A stretch of DNA of 64,000 bases from Halobacillus halophilus DSM 2266 (GCF_000284515.1 NC_017668.1:3720001-3784000), one strand, 5' to 3'. Shown: positions 53,189-62,664, numbered from the stretch's first letter. Numbers and translations are program-made. The notes: a model not told the origin generated them from the sequence alone.

Positions 53189-54775
53189 TTAATTTACCCC
53201 CACATTGCTCCAGGCATTCGAAACAGCGTTCGCTGCCTGAGACCCATAAAGGTCTTGAGCTGACTGAATGAGAGCCTGACGCGCGCTTGAGAAATTACTG
53301 CTTGGCGTCAAATAAACGGTTAAAGCCCGGTAATAAATATCTTCCGCTTTGGATATTCCTATGCTGTTAATCGTATAATAAGCTGCTTTATTTGGGATCC
53401 CACTATTAATATGAACTCCGCCCCAGTCTCCGGATTCTGTATTAGGAAGGTTACGGTATTCATCCATATGGTCCGGCTGATTGTACGCATTTGGATTGGA
53501 AAGAGAACGCAGGGCATCCCCTGAGGTTCCTGGAGTGTACACATCCTCTCCCATTAACCAATCTTCTGAATCTACAAAGAAACCGAACACATCAGAGAAT
53601 GATTCATTTAGTGCACCGGACTGATTTTCATATACCAGTTCCGCTGTTGTATCGGTTACAGCATGAGTTAATTCGTGAGCTACAATATCATCAGCGCCAG
53701 ACAAATAGGTAAACGTCGAACCATCACCATCGCCGTAAATCATTTGATTTCCAGTCCAAGCCGCATTATTGTAATTTGATCCATAATGAACGGTGGAACG
53801 AATATCAGCTCCTTGATTGTCGTAGCTGACCCTTCCAAATGTATCATAGTAGTAATCAAAAACTTCTCCTGCATAATAATGAGCATCTACCGCTGCTTTT
53901 TGCCTTTCACTGTAAAATGTATTACCAGAATCCGTAACATAATAACCAGGCAGGCTGCTATATTGCCCTCCGTAATTATCGAACGTTTCAATAACCCCAT
54001 TCATAGGTTTTGTTGTATCAAATAAGTAGTAAGTGTTATTGTAAACGTAAGTGTTCAGCGTTTTAGAATCACCTAGCACTCCCGTACCTGTACCAGAAGC
54101 TTCATGAACAACATTCGCCGCTTTTAACACTTCTCCATTTTCTGCATTAATATAAATCTGCCAATTCGCAGGGTATGGCTGAGAAAATTGGAGCTCCACG
54201 TGATAAGCTAACGTGTACTCCCCATCTTGGTGGTGCACGACAAGATTAGAGTTTTCCGTTAGTGTTTCAAAATCCTTACCAAGTTTGCTTTTTTGAACTT
54301 TATCAGCTTCTTTCCTCGTAACATCAATATGGTTCCATGCTAGATTAATAGATTCTTTATGATTCAACTCCTTCAACTGCTTCACTTTTTCTGGAGCATC
54401 CTCATGTAATTCGCCATTGACTGCCGTAACGGTCCCGTTCGAATTTGTATGTACCATAACTTTTGCATTAGCTATCGGGACATTTCCAACGGTTCTTTGA
54501 TAAGTATAGTGAGTCATGCCGACATCATCTTTTTCCTTTTTAACTAAATGTAAATCTTTATTTGGGTTAAAATTAAACTCCTGACGCTTCTGTTTAAAAA
54601 ATTCTTTTACGGCTTTATCGCTCTTAACCTTAGATCCTTTCAGGTTCTCTGTTATAAATTCCGAAGAAGCCCCTTTGTTTTTAATACCTGAACTATCCTC
54701 GGCATTAGCTAATGTCCCGCCAGACACTAAGCTTGTCCCTAGTACAAATGCAGCTGTTACTGTTTTCCAACTCAT
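53189..54775 (-). CDS. nprA: Secreted neutral metalloprotease (thermolysin/bacillolysin, M4)
   Basis: Preproenzyme of 528 residues. Signal peptide about 1-27 (ends GGTLANA), FTP and PepSY propeptide domains (about 50-210), mature protease from about residue 222. The zinc site is VAHELTHAVT with the third ligand in GALNESFSDVFG, and the catalytic His is in GGVHINSGIPNKAAYY. I chose the ATG at 54775 after GGGAGGGATTCG. It is divergent from nprR-nprX, the peptide-sensing pair that activates nprA in the B. cereus group. Confidence 0.94.
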   Translation of the reverse strand: MSWKTVTAAFVLGTSLVSGGTLANAEDSSGIKNKGASSEFITENLKGSKVKSDKAVKEFFKQKRQEFNFNPNKDLHLVKKEKDDVGMTHYTYQRTVGNVPIANAKVMVHTNSNGTVTAVNGELHEDAPEKVKQLKELNHKESINLAWNHIDVTRKEADKVQKSKLGKDFETLTENSNLVVHHQDGEYTLAYHVELQFSQPYPANWQIYINAENGEVLKAANVVHEASGTGTGVLGDSKTLNTYVYNNTYYLFDTTKPMNGVIETFDNYGGQYSSLPGYYVTDSGNTFYSERQKAAVDAHYYAGEVFDYYYDTFGRVSYDNQGADIRSTVHYGSNYNNAAWTGNQMIYGDGDGSTFTYLSGADDIVAHELTHAVTDTTAELVYENQSGALNESFSDVFGFFVDSEDWLMGEDVYTPGTSGDALRSLSNPNAYNQPDHMDEYRNLPNTESGDWGGVHINSGIPNKAAYYTINSIGISKAEDIYYRALTVYLTPSSNFSSARQALIQSAQDLYGSQAANAVSNAWSNVGVN

Positions 54776-54817
54776 CGAATCCCTCCCATATTTGTAATAC
54801 AATCCCAATGTATCACA

Positions 54818-54833
54818 ATATTCAGACGAATAT
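54818..54833. promoter_or_regulatory. Dyad upstream of nprA (candidate NprR site)
   Basis: ATATTCAGACGAATAT is a 6-4-6 inverted repeat 43 bp upstream of the nprA start, in the divergent nprA/nprR promoter region. Assignment to NprR is inference. Confidence 0.4.
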
Positions 54834-55000
54834 CCTGTGAAAGTCAGGGGTCAAAATCCCCCTTAAAGCCTCTTTTTTTTTACGACTTGGGAAACCCGTG
54901 ATTATTGTTGAAAATTCCTAATCGAACATGTATTCTAAATATAGATTTGAAAGAGGCACACTCTTCCAAATCAACAGTTGATCAACTAGGTGTGTGGCCA

Positions 55001-56284
55001 ATGGAATATGGTAAAGTACTTCGATTTCATCGAGTCAAGCAGGGGTTAACTCAAAACCAGCTGGCAGATGGAATTATCTCACCGGCGTATCTTTCCAAAA
55101 TTGAGAATGATCAAACCGTTCCCGCGTTTGAAGTATTAGAATTACTTTACGAGCGGCTCGGTCTTGATTTCCTTGAGACTTCATACAACCATCCATCAAA
55201 GGAAAAATTGAAGGAATGGTATGAAGCCATCATCACTGGAAATTTTGAAGAAGCTCAAAATTTAAAATTAGAGTTACTTCAAATAAGGGATACGCAGGAT
55301 AATCATCATTTGTATATCTTCTTTGAGTTATTTTTTATCCGTCACCTTCTTTTAAACAATGAAGTGAAGAAGGCTTATGAAGTATGGGATCATATAAAAC
55401 AACATAGGGATACTTTTGATGAAGAGATGGAGTTCTATTATCATTTAAGTTCAGGGGTACTAAATTATTATGTGGGAAACTATGAGGATGCTTTTCAAGA
55501 ATTAATGGAAGCTAAGAATTATAGTCCCTCTTTGAGCATTGGAGATTTAGAAGTTAGCGATCTTTATTATCATTTAGCTCTTAGTTCCAGTCAAGCGCAT
55601 CATGTTTCAGCAACAGTTTTTTACGCTGACCAGGCATTGGAAATATATAAGAGCAATTATGATTTAGCTAAAAGTGCAGATTGCCATATTATTTTAGGCA
55701 TAAGTTATAGTAGGTTAAAAAACTATGCGAAATCCCTTGAAAATTACCATTTAGCTCGTAAAATAGCTACGCAGACTAAGGATAATCAACAACTAAAATT
55801 AGTTTATATTAATCTTGCAGTACTTGAATCAAGAATAGAAAACCATGAAGCTGCTATTCTTCATTATCAAAAGAGTTTAAACTATGCAGAAGAAAATGAT
55901 TCTACTTTTGATCTATATGAGTTTTTAAACATAATTCATGGACTTATAATAGAATCTTATCGCTTAGAAGATACTAAAGAATGTCTAGAGTGGATAGAAA
56001 AAGGAAAGAAAAAGCTTGAAGAATATCCTTCAGAAGCACATGGGCATCATTTTGAAGTTTATTATAAACTCCTAAACGAGAGCTCAGATATTATTGATTA
56101 CCTCGAAGAAATAGTAATACCTTTCTTTAAAGAGAATAAGGAACAAGTTTACATTATTCGTTACGCGAAGTTTCTAGCAGATTTGTTGGAACAACAGCGG
56201 ATGTATAAAAAATCTTCAAAATATTTAAGGTTAGCAATTCAATTGTTAAATAAACATTCTCATTTAGGAGGGATCATGTTATGA
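55001..56284 (+). CDS. nprR: NprR-like RRNPP quorum-sensing regulator
   Basis: 427 residues, near the 423 of B. cereus-group NprR. N-terminal XRE-type HTH (about 4-60: TQNQLADGIISPAYLSKIENDQTVP), then tetratricopeptide repeats to the C terminus (for example CHIILGISYSRLKNYAKSLE and LKLVYINLAVLESRIENHEA). Such proteins bind an imported peptide, switch DNA binding, and NprR can also act as a Spo0F phosphatase. The ATG at 55001 follows AGGTGTGTGG; a longer frame to 54905 has no HTH homology. The stop overlaps the signal-peptide gene by 4 bp. Confidence 0.88.
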   Translation: MEYGKVLRFHRVKQGLTQNQLADGIISPAYLSKIENDQTVPAFEVLELLYERLGLDFLETSYNHPSKEKLKEWYEAIITGNFEEAQNLKLELLQIRDTQDNHHLYIFFELFFIRHLLLNNEVKKAYEVWDHIKQHRDTFDEEMEFYYHLSSGVLNYYVGNYEDAFQELMEAKNYSPSLSIGDLEVSDLYYHLALSSSQAHHVSATVFYADQALEIYKSNYDLAKSADCHIILGISYSRLKNYAKSLENYHLARKIATQTKDNQQLKLVYINLAVLESRIENHEAAILHYQKSLNYAEENDSTFDLYEFLNIIHGLIIESYRLEDTKECLEWIEKGKKKLEEYPSEAHGHHFEVYYKLLNESSDIIDYLEEIVIPFFKENKEQVYIIRYAKFLADLLEQQRMYKKSSKYLRLAIQLLNKHSHLGGIML

Positions 56285-56403
56285 AGAAATTAATTGCATT
56301 CATAGCTGTAGTAGGTTTAGCTGTTTCCATAGTTGCACCATTGAATCATGATAGTGCAGTGGAAACACATCCTAGACCCAATTCTTTTGAATATGTTTCA
56401 TAA
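56281..56403 (+). CDS. nprX: NprX-like signalling peptide precursor
   Basis: A 40-residue protein: basic start MKKLIAF, a hydrophobic export segment to about residue 20, then a polar tail (HDSAVETHPRPNSFEYVS). The ATG overlaps the nprR stop (ATGA) and GGAGGG lies eight bases upstream, so translation is well supported. Layout and length match NprX/PapR/Phr pro-peptides, which are secreted, trimmed to 5-8 residues and re-imported. The mature segment cannot be fixed from sequence; it differs from the B. cereus SKPDIVG peptide. Confidence 0.8.
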   Translation: MKKLIAFIAVVGLAVSIVAPLNHDSAVETHPRPNSFEYVS

Positions 56404-56481
56404 ATTAATTTAATTTTTTAGTAATTTGTTTATTATGTGTAATTAGCACCTCCCCTAATCCTATACCTATACAATTTTTCG

Positions 56482-56503
56482 CCTCTGCCCCTTGTGGCAG
56501 AGG
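56482..56503 (+). terminator. Terminator after nprR-nprX
   Basis: CCTCTGCC / GGCAGAGG stem followed by TATTTTTTT. Confidence 0.9.
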
Positions 56504-56538
56504 TATTTTTTTAATATCTACGGAAAAGAGGTTCTAAT

Positions 56539-57198
56539 GTGAAAATCATCGGGATCGACCTGTCTGGACCCTCCAACCATAAAGATACAGCTGCTGTGGT
56601 TTGCCGTGAAGAACAAAATCAATTATACATAGAGGACCTTCAAACGGGATTATCGGATCAAGCCATCATCTCAATTATTTCTAAGCAAGCAAAAGAGAAT
56701 AATAAAATTTATGTCGGAATAGATGCTCCTTTATCCTACCAGGATGGCGGAGGTGATAGAGAAGCTGACCGCGAGTTAAGAAGTTACGCGAAGCACCTCG
56801 GAGTTAAATCAGGCTCTATTATGCCCCCAACCCTCACGAGGATGATTTACTTAACTGCAAGAGGTATTCACCTTGCCCATATGATTAAAAATTCATTATC
56901 TGATAAGGTTGAAATCGTCGAGGTTCATCCCGGTATAGCTCTTGCTTCCAGGTTACCTATTGAAGACAGATCCCAGGCAGTTCTTTATAAAAAAGATGAA
57001 CAAAGCAGGAAATTTGTTCATAAGTGGTTATCAGAAGTGTATTTTCAATTGGTTGACCATGTTGAGGAGTCCTCTACTCACCAATTGGATGCATGCCTGG
57101 CTGCTCTCGCCTGCTGGCATTGGTCCAGTGAAATTAAATCACCGGCTTGGCACATGCCGGAGCAGCTTCCCCACCACCCCTTCCCATTTTCCTGTTAA
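56539..57198 (+). CDS. DUF429 (predicted RNase-H-fold) protein
   Basis: 219 residues. MKIIGIDLSGP near the start, IYVGIDAPLSY near residue 60 and HQLDACLAALACWHW near residue 185 give the spaced acidic residues of the RNase-H-like DUF429 fold. Nuclease activity is predicted for the family but not shown. GTG start with AAGAGG. Confidence 0.8.
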   Translation: MKIIGIDLSGPSNHKDTAAVVCREEQNQLYIEDLQTGLSDQAIISIISKQAKENNKIYVGIDAPLSYQDGGGDREADRELRSYAKHLGVKSGSIMPPTLTRMIYLTARGIHLAHMIKNSLSDKVEIVEVHPGIALASRLPIEDRSQAVLYKKDEQSRKFVHKWLSEVYFQLVDHVEESSTHQLDACLAALACWHWSSEIKSPAWHMPEQLPHHPFPFSC

Positions 57199-57200
57199 AA

Positions 57201-57227
57201 AAAAGCAGCACATTATGTGCTGCTTTT
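57201..57227. terminator. Bidirectional terminator between convergent genes
   Basis: AAAAGCAGCACAT / ATGTGCTGCTTTT, with A and T runs on both sides. Confidence 0.9.
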
Positions 57228-57746
57228 CTACTCTTCAAAATATCTTTGGAATGTGTAAAGAGGGGTTTGGCCTTCAAGAGCCTTGAATATCATACGATTA
57301 TTCTTTTGATTAATCGTCACCGCATCGATGTCTTTATATTCTTTGTTTTTCGTTTGTTGTTCGATACTCGACTTTACTTCATTCATTAACCCTAACGTCT
57401 GACGGCTGCTCGTTTTTGTATAAACGATTTCCTGTGATGCTTCTAACATCTGTTCAGCTATCGATTCCTCAATACCAAGTGTTTGAAACAGCTGGTTCAT
57501 AGATCCTTTTATTACATTATCAATATTTTCGAACTGAGGGCTTTCCAATCCAAACAACGTGAGATTTAACGCTGTGCTATTATTCATTAAGATTAAGCAT
57601 TTGCGCCCATTCACCTTGATAATATTAGCTTGCCATTGGTAGATCTGAGGTATCTGTTCATACTCTTCTGTGATTTCAATTGTCTTATCTATTTGACTTT
57701 GTAACTTTTTCGTAGCTCCGATAACAAACAAACCGATTCTCCTCAT
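57228..57746 (-). CDS. DUF6933-like protein
   Basis: 172 residues. IGATKKLQSQI at the start, QWQANIIKVNGRKCLILMNNSTALNLTLFGL (residues about 38-68) and a late ITINQKNNRMIFKAL resemble DUF6933. The function is unknown. It is single-gene. Confidence 0.65.
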   Translation of the reverse strand: MRRIGLFVIGATKKLQSQIDKTIEITEEYEQIPQIYQWQANIIKVNGRKCLILMNNSTALNLTLFGLESPQFENIDNVIKGSMNQLFQTLGIEESIAEQMLEASQEIVYTKTSSRQTLGLMNEVKSSIEQQTKNKEYKDIDAVTINQKNNRMIFKALEGQTPLYTFQRYFEE

Positions 57747-57910
57747 CTCATTAATATACGTTAATTGTAACAGTTTCTGCTGCTATTCCCTACTGGGATC
57801 CCCTGTGTATTTAATAACTATTTCTTCCATAGATTTTCTTTTTCTCTACTGAGTCAGCAATATATCTCCTTAAAATACCCCTGCATTTATCGTCTTTATT
57901 ATAATAGACA

Positions 57911-57945
57911 AAAAAGAAGAACCGCTAAACGGCTCTTCCTTTTTA
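57911..57945 (-). terminator. Terminator after treR
   Basis: An imperfect hairpin GAAGAACCG / CGGCTCTTC with a T run on the minus strand. Confidence 0.7.
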
Positions 57946-58659
57946 AGATTTAGATCTTCTGGCAAAATCAACAAATTGAAATTTATCAGGTCTGTGCCTG
58001 GATTCAGTAAACTGAAATAATGTAGCATCAGCAAGATACACGTGGCTTCGGATTACCACCACCTGTTCATGCCCCTGTAGATCTAAATAGTTACGATCTT
58101 CCTCAGTTACTGGTTCTACAACAATTTCTTTCTTAGCAAAACTTATGGTAAGCTCCAGTTCATTTTCAATGTACTCATAGATAGAGTCCTCAGCAATTTC
58201 ACTGGTCAAGCCTGGAACGATATCTTCTCGAATATAGTCCTTATCAAGAATGATTTTTTCACCATTGATCTCTCTTGCCCGGATAATCTTCCAAAGTTTA
58301 TGATCTTGTGAACAGTTTAACTGCTCTCCGATTAACCCATCCGCCTGCCTTAAGGTGAGATTATGGACAAATGTTCGAAAATCCTTACCCAATTGATTAG
58401 ATAACTCTTTAAAACTCGTAAGACCTGAGACAGGGAACTCAAACTTGCCATGATCCAATACGACGGATCCTTTTCCCCTTACCTTTTGAATATAGCCATT
58501 TTGAGCAAGAAGATTTAAAGCTTTCCGAATGGTTTCTCTTGAAGTGCTAAAACGACTTGATAGTTCGTGTTCAGAGGGAAGCGTATCTCCTGGATGGATG
58601 CTGCCTCTTTGGATCTCTTCAACAAGATCATTATAAATGACTAAATATTTATTTTTCAT
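57943..58659 (-). CDS. treR: Trehalose operon repressor TreR (GntR family)
   Basis: About 238 residues. GntR winged helix (about 1-70: LPSEHELSSRFSTSRETIRKALNLLAQNGYIQKVRGKGS) and UTRA ligand domain (about 90-235). Known TreR is released from DNA by trehalose-6-phosphate. Three in-frame starts (58671, 58665, 58659) share one GGTGA; 58659 has the best spacing. It is the last gene of the tre operon and presumably binds the paired operators at 62237-62280. Confidence 0.9.
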   Translation of the reverse strand: MKNKYLVIYNDLVEEIQRGSIHPGDTLPSEHELSSRFSTSRETIRKALNLLAQNGYIQKVRGKGSVVLDHGKFEFPVSGLTSFKELSNQLGKDFRTFVHNLTLRQADGLIGEQLNCSQDHKLWKIIRAREINGEKIILDKDYIREDIVPGLTSEIAEDSIYEYIENELELTISFAKKEIVVEPVTEEDRNYLDLQGHEQVVVIRSHVYLADATLFQFTESRHRPDKFQFVDFARRSKS

Positions 58660-58681
58660 TTTCATCACCATTCGTATTTTA

Positions 58682-60367
58682 TCATACTTGGGTAATGTGA
58701 TAGACCACTGATTCGTAAGGACGAAGTTTTACGTTCTCCAAGTTCTGACTGACATCATTATAGTTACTGATCATAACCTCTTTTTTTCCTTTAAGTTGTA
58801 AGTTTTCAGGTAAGCTGAAGGAAGTTTCAGAACCATAAAAATTATTGATCACTAAAAGACTTTCTCCATTCCATTGACGTAGATATGCAAATATCTGTTC
58901 ATCTTCCGGAGTCAAGAGTTCATAGTCTCCGAATGTAAGGATATCATTTTCTTTTCGAAGCTGAATCAGTTTCTGATAGTAATGGAAAATAGAGTTCTCT
59001 GTGCTCCTGGCTTTTTCAGCATTTATGGATTTGTAATTATCGGCCACGGCAATCCATGGGTTACCAGAGGTGAAACCGGCGTTCGGTTCATCATTCCATT
59101 GCACGGGTGTACGAGAATTATCCCTTGATTTTTGTTTCAAGATCTCAAGAATCTTCTCTTCGCTGACACCTTTTTCACGGAACTCTTTATACATATTTAT
59201 AGATTCAACATCGCGGTACTTTTCAATGGATTCAAACCCTGGGTTTGTCATCCCGAATTCTTCTCCCTGATAAATATAAGGGGTTCCCTGCATCATATGA
59301 ATAGTGGTTGCAAGCATTTTAGCCGATTCTTCCGGATAATTGACTTCATCTCCAAAACGAGACAATACCCTTGGCTGATCATGGTTGCACCAGAATAAGG
59401 CATTCCATCCGTTTCCTTTATTCATTTCTCTCTGCCACTTAGATAGAATCTGTTTCAGCTCATGAAAATCGAAGTCAGCAACGGTCCATTTTTCACCATT
59501 TGGATAGTCTACTTTTAAATGGTGGAAATTAAATGTCATACTCAGTTCGTTACGATTAGGTGCTGTGTACTGAATACAGTGTTCAACTGTTGTAGAGGAC
59601 ATTTCACCTACTGTCATTAAATCATAAGGAGTGAAAACTTCCCTGTTCATTTCCTGCATGTACTCATGGACACGCGGACCATCTGTATAGTATTTACGAC
59701 CATCTCCTGGCGCCACACTTCCGTCGTCATTTGGGAATTTCTGATCTTTGGAAATGAGATTAATGACATCAAGTCGGAATCCATCAATCCCTTTCTCAGC
59801 CCAAAAACGCATCATTTGATACAATTCATCTCTTACTTGTTCATTCTCCCAATTTAAATCTGCTTGGGTGACATCAAATAAATGTAAATAATACTGTCCG
59901 GTCTTTTCATCATATTCCCATGCGTTGCCGCCAAATTTCGATTGCCAGTTCGTAGGCGCTTCCCCCTCTACTGGATCACGCCAAATGTAATAATCACGGT
60001 AAGGGTTATCGACTGATTTTTGAGATTCCTGAAACCACTGGTGGAAAGTGGATGTGTGGTTGACCACAAGATCCATAATAAGTTTCATTCCACGCTTGTG
60101 CGTCTCTGCAAGCAGTTGTTCAAAGTCCTGCATGGTTCCATATTCATCGTGAATGTCGTAATAGTCACTAATGTCATACCCATTATCATTTTGTGGCGAT
60201 TTATACATTGGCGTCAGCCACAGCACATCCACCCCTAGTTCATTTAAATAATCCAGCTTCTCAATGATGCCTTGGATATCTCCGACCCCATTGCCAGTTG
60301 TATCATTAAAGCTTTTTGGATAGATTTGGTACACAACAGCTTTTTTCCACCATGGTTGTTCAATCAC
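58682..60367 (-). CDS. treA: Trehalose-6-phosphate hydrolase (GH13)
   Basis: 561 residues. Splits trehalose-6-phosphate into glucose and glucose-6-phosphate. GH13 motifs: DLVVNHTS near 100, GFRLDVIN (nucleophile Asp) near 200, TVGEMSS (acid/base Glu) near 255 and FWCNHDQPR near 325. It lies 12 bp after treP and just before treR. Confidence 0.95.
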   Translation of the reverse strand: MIEQPWWKKAVVYQIYPKSFNDTTGNGVGDIQGIIEKLDYLNELGVDVLWLTPMYKSPQNDNGYDISDYYDIHDEYGTMQDFEQLLAETHKRGMKLIMDLVVNHTSTFHQWFQESQKSVDNPYRDYYIWRDPVEGEAPTNWQSKFGGNAWEYDEKTGQYYLHLFDVTQADLNWENEQVRDELYQMMRFWAEKGIDGFRLDVINLISKDQKFPNDDGSVAPGDGRKYYTDGPRVHEYMQEMNREVFTPYDLMTVGEMSSTTVEHCIQYTAPNRNELSMTFNFHHLKVDYPNGEKWTVADFDFHELKQILSKWQREMNKGNGWNALFWCNHDQPRVLSRFGDEVNYPEESAKMLATTIHMMQGTPYIYQGEEFGMTNPGFESIEKYRDVESINMYKEFREKGVSEEKILEILKQKSRDNSRTPVQWNDEPNAGFTSGNPWIAVADNYKSINAEKARSTENSIFHYYQKLIQLRKENDILTFGDYELLTPEDEQIFAYLRQWNGESLLVINNFYGSETSFSLPENLQLKGKKEVMISNYNDVSQNLENVKLRPYESVVYHITQV

Positions 60368-60379
60368 AGTAACGCCTCC

Positions 60380-61789
60380 TTACACATCTTTTTTACGTTT
60401 CGCGTATAAATACGTACCTACAAGCGGCAGTACGATAACGATAATCATCCCGATAATAAAGTCAAACCAATAATCCGATACGATGGAAAAGATACCCGGA
60501 ACACCGCCGACTCCAATGGAGTTTGCGAGTACGCCCTGAGCTGAAATATACAATCCAGCGATCGCTGATGAAGAAATAGCGATAATAAACGGATATTTGA
60601 ATCGTAAGTTAACACCAAACAACGCAGGCTCCGTAATACCTAGCCATGCGGAAACACCAGAAGATAATCCAAGACCTCTCAGCTTCTCATCTCTTGAGGC
60701 AAGCATAATCGCAAATGCAGCAGAACCCTGAGCAATGTTGGAAAGAGCTAGCATTGGCCATAAGAACGTTGTATTTGTACTGCCAATCAATTGAATATCC
60801 ACAGCTAAGAACGTATGGTGCATACCCGTAATAACAAGGACGCCATAAAGGGCACCGTAAATAAGTCCTCCAAGAGCAGCAAAATTATCAAAAATAGATA
60901 CAAGTCCGTCTGTAATGGCATTACCGATCGCAAATGTAACCGGTCCGATGAATAAGAAGGTTAAGAAACCTGTTACAAGCAAAGCAACTGGGCCGACTAC
61001 TAGTAATTGAATGCTATCTGGTACACGCTTTCTCATGAAAACTTCGATCTTAGTTAATACATAGGAAGCAACCAGCACTGGTAATACCTGTCCCTGGTAA
61101 CCAATTTTCTCAATTTCCCATCCGAAGAGATTCCATGTAGGAACCGTTCCTTCTTTTACGGCTTCCCCGTAAGCCCAAGCATTCAGTAATTCCGGATGAA
61201 CAAGAATAAGACCCATGACTATACCTAAAATTGGACTACCACCGAATTTTTTAACAGCAGACCAGCCAATCAGCCCGGGTAAAAACGTAAAGGCCGTATT
61301 CGCTATAATGATAATCATGTTGGCAATATCTGACCACTGTGGATAAACGTCAATAACAGATTGCTCGTCCCAGAATATGCCTGGAGCTGTAAGTATATTG
61401 TTTATACCGAGCAGCAAACCAGCTGTAACAATAGCTGGAAGAATCGGAATAAAGATATCGGCTAACGTTTTAATTGCTCTTTGAAGTGGATTCATCTTTT
61501 GGGAGGAAGCTTCTTTCACTTCTTCTTTAGATGATTCCCCAATTCCCGCTAAAGCCACAAATTCTTTATAGACTTTATCTACGGTACCTTGCCCTATGAC
61601 GATTTGAAATTGACCGTTAGTAGAAAAAGATCCTTTCACGGCATCAATATTGTTTAATTTTTCCTGATCGACAATACCTTCATCGTGAAGGGCTAATCGA
61701 AGTCGGGTGACACAATGAGTAGCAGCTGATAAGTTCTCTTTTCCACCTATTGCTTCCAAAATCTGCTCGGCTTGCTCTTTGTGATTCAT
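60380..61789 (-). CDS. treP: Trehalose-specific PTS EIIBC permease
   Basis: About 469 residues. An N-terminal EIIB domain with its phosphorylated Cys in THCVTRLRLAL near residue 27, and an EIIC domain of about ten helices (about 110-465) with GITEPALFGVNLRFKYP. There is no EIIA domain, so an EIIA must be supplied in trans. I chose the ATG at 61789, seven bases after GGAGG. The gene just upstream is a decayed EIIA. Confidence 0.94.
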   Translation of the reverse strand: MNHKEQAEQILEAIGGKENLSAATHCVTRLRLALHDEGIVDQEKLNNIDAVKGSFSTNGQFQIVIGQGTVDKVYKEFVALAGIGESSKEEVKEASSQKMNPLQRAIKTLADIFIPILPAIVTAGLLLGINNILTAPGIFWDEQSVIDVYPQWSDIANMIIIIANTAFTFLPGLIGWSAVKKFGGSPILGIVMGLILVHPELLNAWAYGEAVKEGTVPTWNLFGWEIEKIGYQGQVLPVLVASYVLTKIEVFMRKRVPDSIQLLVVGPVALLVTGFLTFLFIGPVTFAIGNAITDGLVSIFDNFAALGGLIYGALYGVLVITGMHHTFLAVDIQLIGSTNTTFLWPMLALSNIAQGSAAFAIMLASRDEKLRGLGLSSGVSAWLGITEPALFGVNLRFKYPFIIAISSSAIAGLYISAQGVLANSIGVGGVPGIFSIVSDYWFDFIIGMIIVIVLPLVGTYLYAKRKKDV

Positions 61790-61811
61790 TTTCATTCCTC
61801 CCGAGTGTGGG

Positions 61812-62207
61812 TTATTTTTTCTTGACGCTCAACAATGTTACTTGAGCCACTGCAGCTTGAGTTTCACTCGCAGCCCGAACCACGTAATCATCACTGTTTG
61901 TAACAATGACAGGTGTGATTGTAATTTATCTTCTTCCTTCCATACTGACATTTTCCAAACCAATTTGAATAAGGGTGTCTGCTTCTTTTTGCGCTTTAAT
62001 CCCTACCGAATACATGGTATGGAAAATTTGTACCACCTCTCCTTTCACTGGGTTAAGAAACATTCCATCAGCTGATTCGATGGCAATGCCTTCTCTCCTC
62101 ATCTTTTGGGATAACACAGGAGTCGGCACTTCTCTCAGAGCTACAACCTTGCCACTCTTAGATGCCGCTAAGTTAACCTCCTCTTTTTTATTTCCAAAAA
62201 GCTTCAT
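61812..62207 (-). pseudogene. Decayed EIIA gene at the head of the tre operon
   Basis: The first 93 codons (62207-61929) resemble the intact EIIA at 6725-7219: GKVVALREVPTPVLSQKM, GEVVQIF, IGLENVSMEG. Both active-site histidines are changed, His68 to Tyr66 (FHTMYSVGIK) and His83 to Gln81 (LIQIGLE). After SMEGRR comes a stop, then the frame continues unbroken with the expected C terminus ITPVIVTNSDDYV... to a stop at 61812. About 30 codons between these points are gone. The ribosome site (GGAGGAAG) and start remain. Confidence 0.88.
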
Positions 62208-62236
62208 GAACGTGAGTCTTCCTCCAAATCACAAAC

Positions 62237-62299
62237 TTGTATATACATCAATTACTTATGATTATAATTTGTATATACAAGTTTTGCAACCGTTAACAA
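62237..62299 (-). promoter_or_regulatory. tre promoter with two TreR operators and a cre site
   Basis: On the minus strand: -35 TTGCAA (62289-62284), 17-bp spacer, -10 TATAAT (62266-62261). Operator 1, TTGTATATACAA (62269-62280), is a perfect palindrome filling the spacer. Operator 2, TTGTATATACAT (62237-62248), lies 32 bp downstream. A cre-like site, TTGTTAACGGTTGCAA (62299-62284, 15 of 16), overlaps the -35. This predicts TreR repression plus CcpA catabolite repression. Confidence 0.82.
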
Positions 62300-62382
62300 A
62301 ACATTCATAGTAGTCATCTATCACTCTTTCATCTTTCCAAAACCTGGTGACGTAACCTTTTTTAATAGGATATTACTAATTC

Positions 62383-62650
62383 TTAATGTATAGAGTAAAT
62401 TTCCTTTTTATATAGCAGAAATTCGTGGTATATATTTAGAGTGTCGAAATATTTATTTTTTTGGAAGAAGTGAGCCATCACAAAGGTAATTTCAAAAATC
62501 CCGCCGGACCATGTTTGAACAAATGAATCTGAAAAATTACCTAATTGATCAATATATAAAGACAAAAAGGGCAAAACCATTGTGATACTTCCAGCAATAA
62601 AAAAATTGGCAAACCACATAATCCATAAATTTTTTTGTTTGATGTTTTGT
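62383..62650 (-). pseudogene. Remnant of an MFS multidrug transporter
   Basis: The segment KNLWIMWFANFFIAGS, MVLPFLSLYIDQLGNFSDSF and VQTWSGGIFEITFV reproduces the first two helices of a 12-helix drug:proton antiporter. Homology stops after about 55 residues, and no further helices follow before the stop. A likely native start (TTG near 62655) sits at the edge of repeat element E, whose sequence has replaced the region upstream. Confidence 0.65.
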
Positions 62651-62664
62651 CCCAAGGATAGAGA

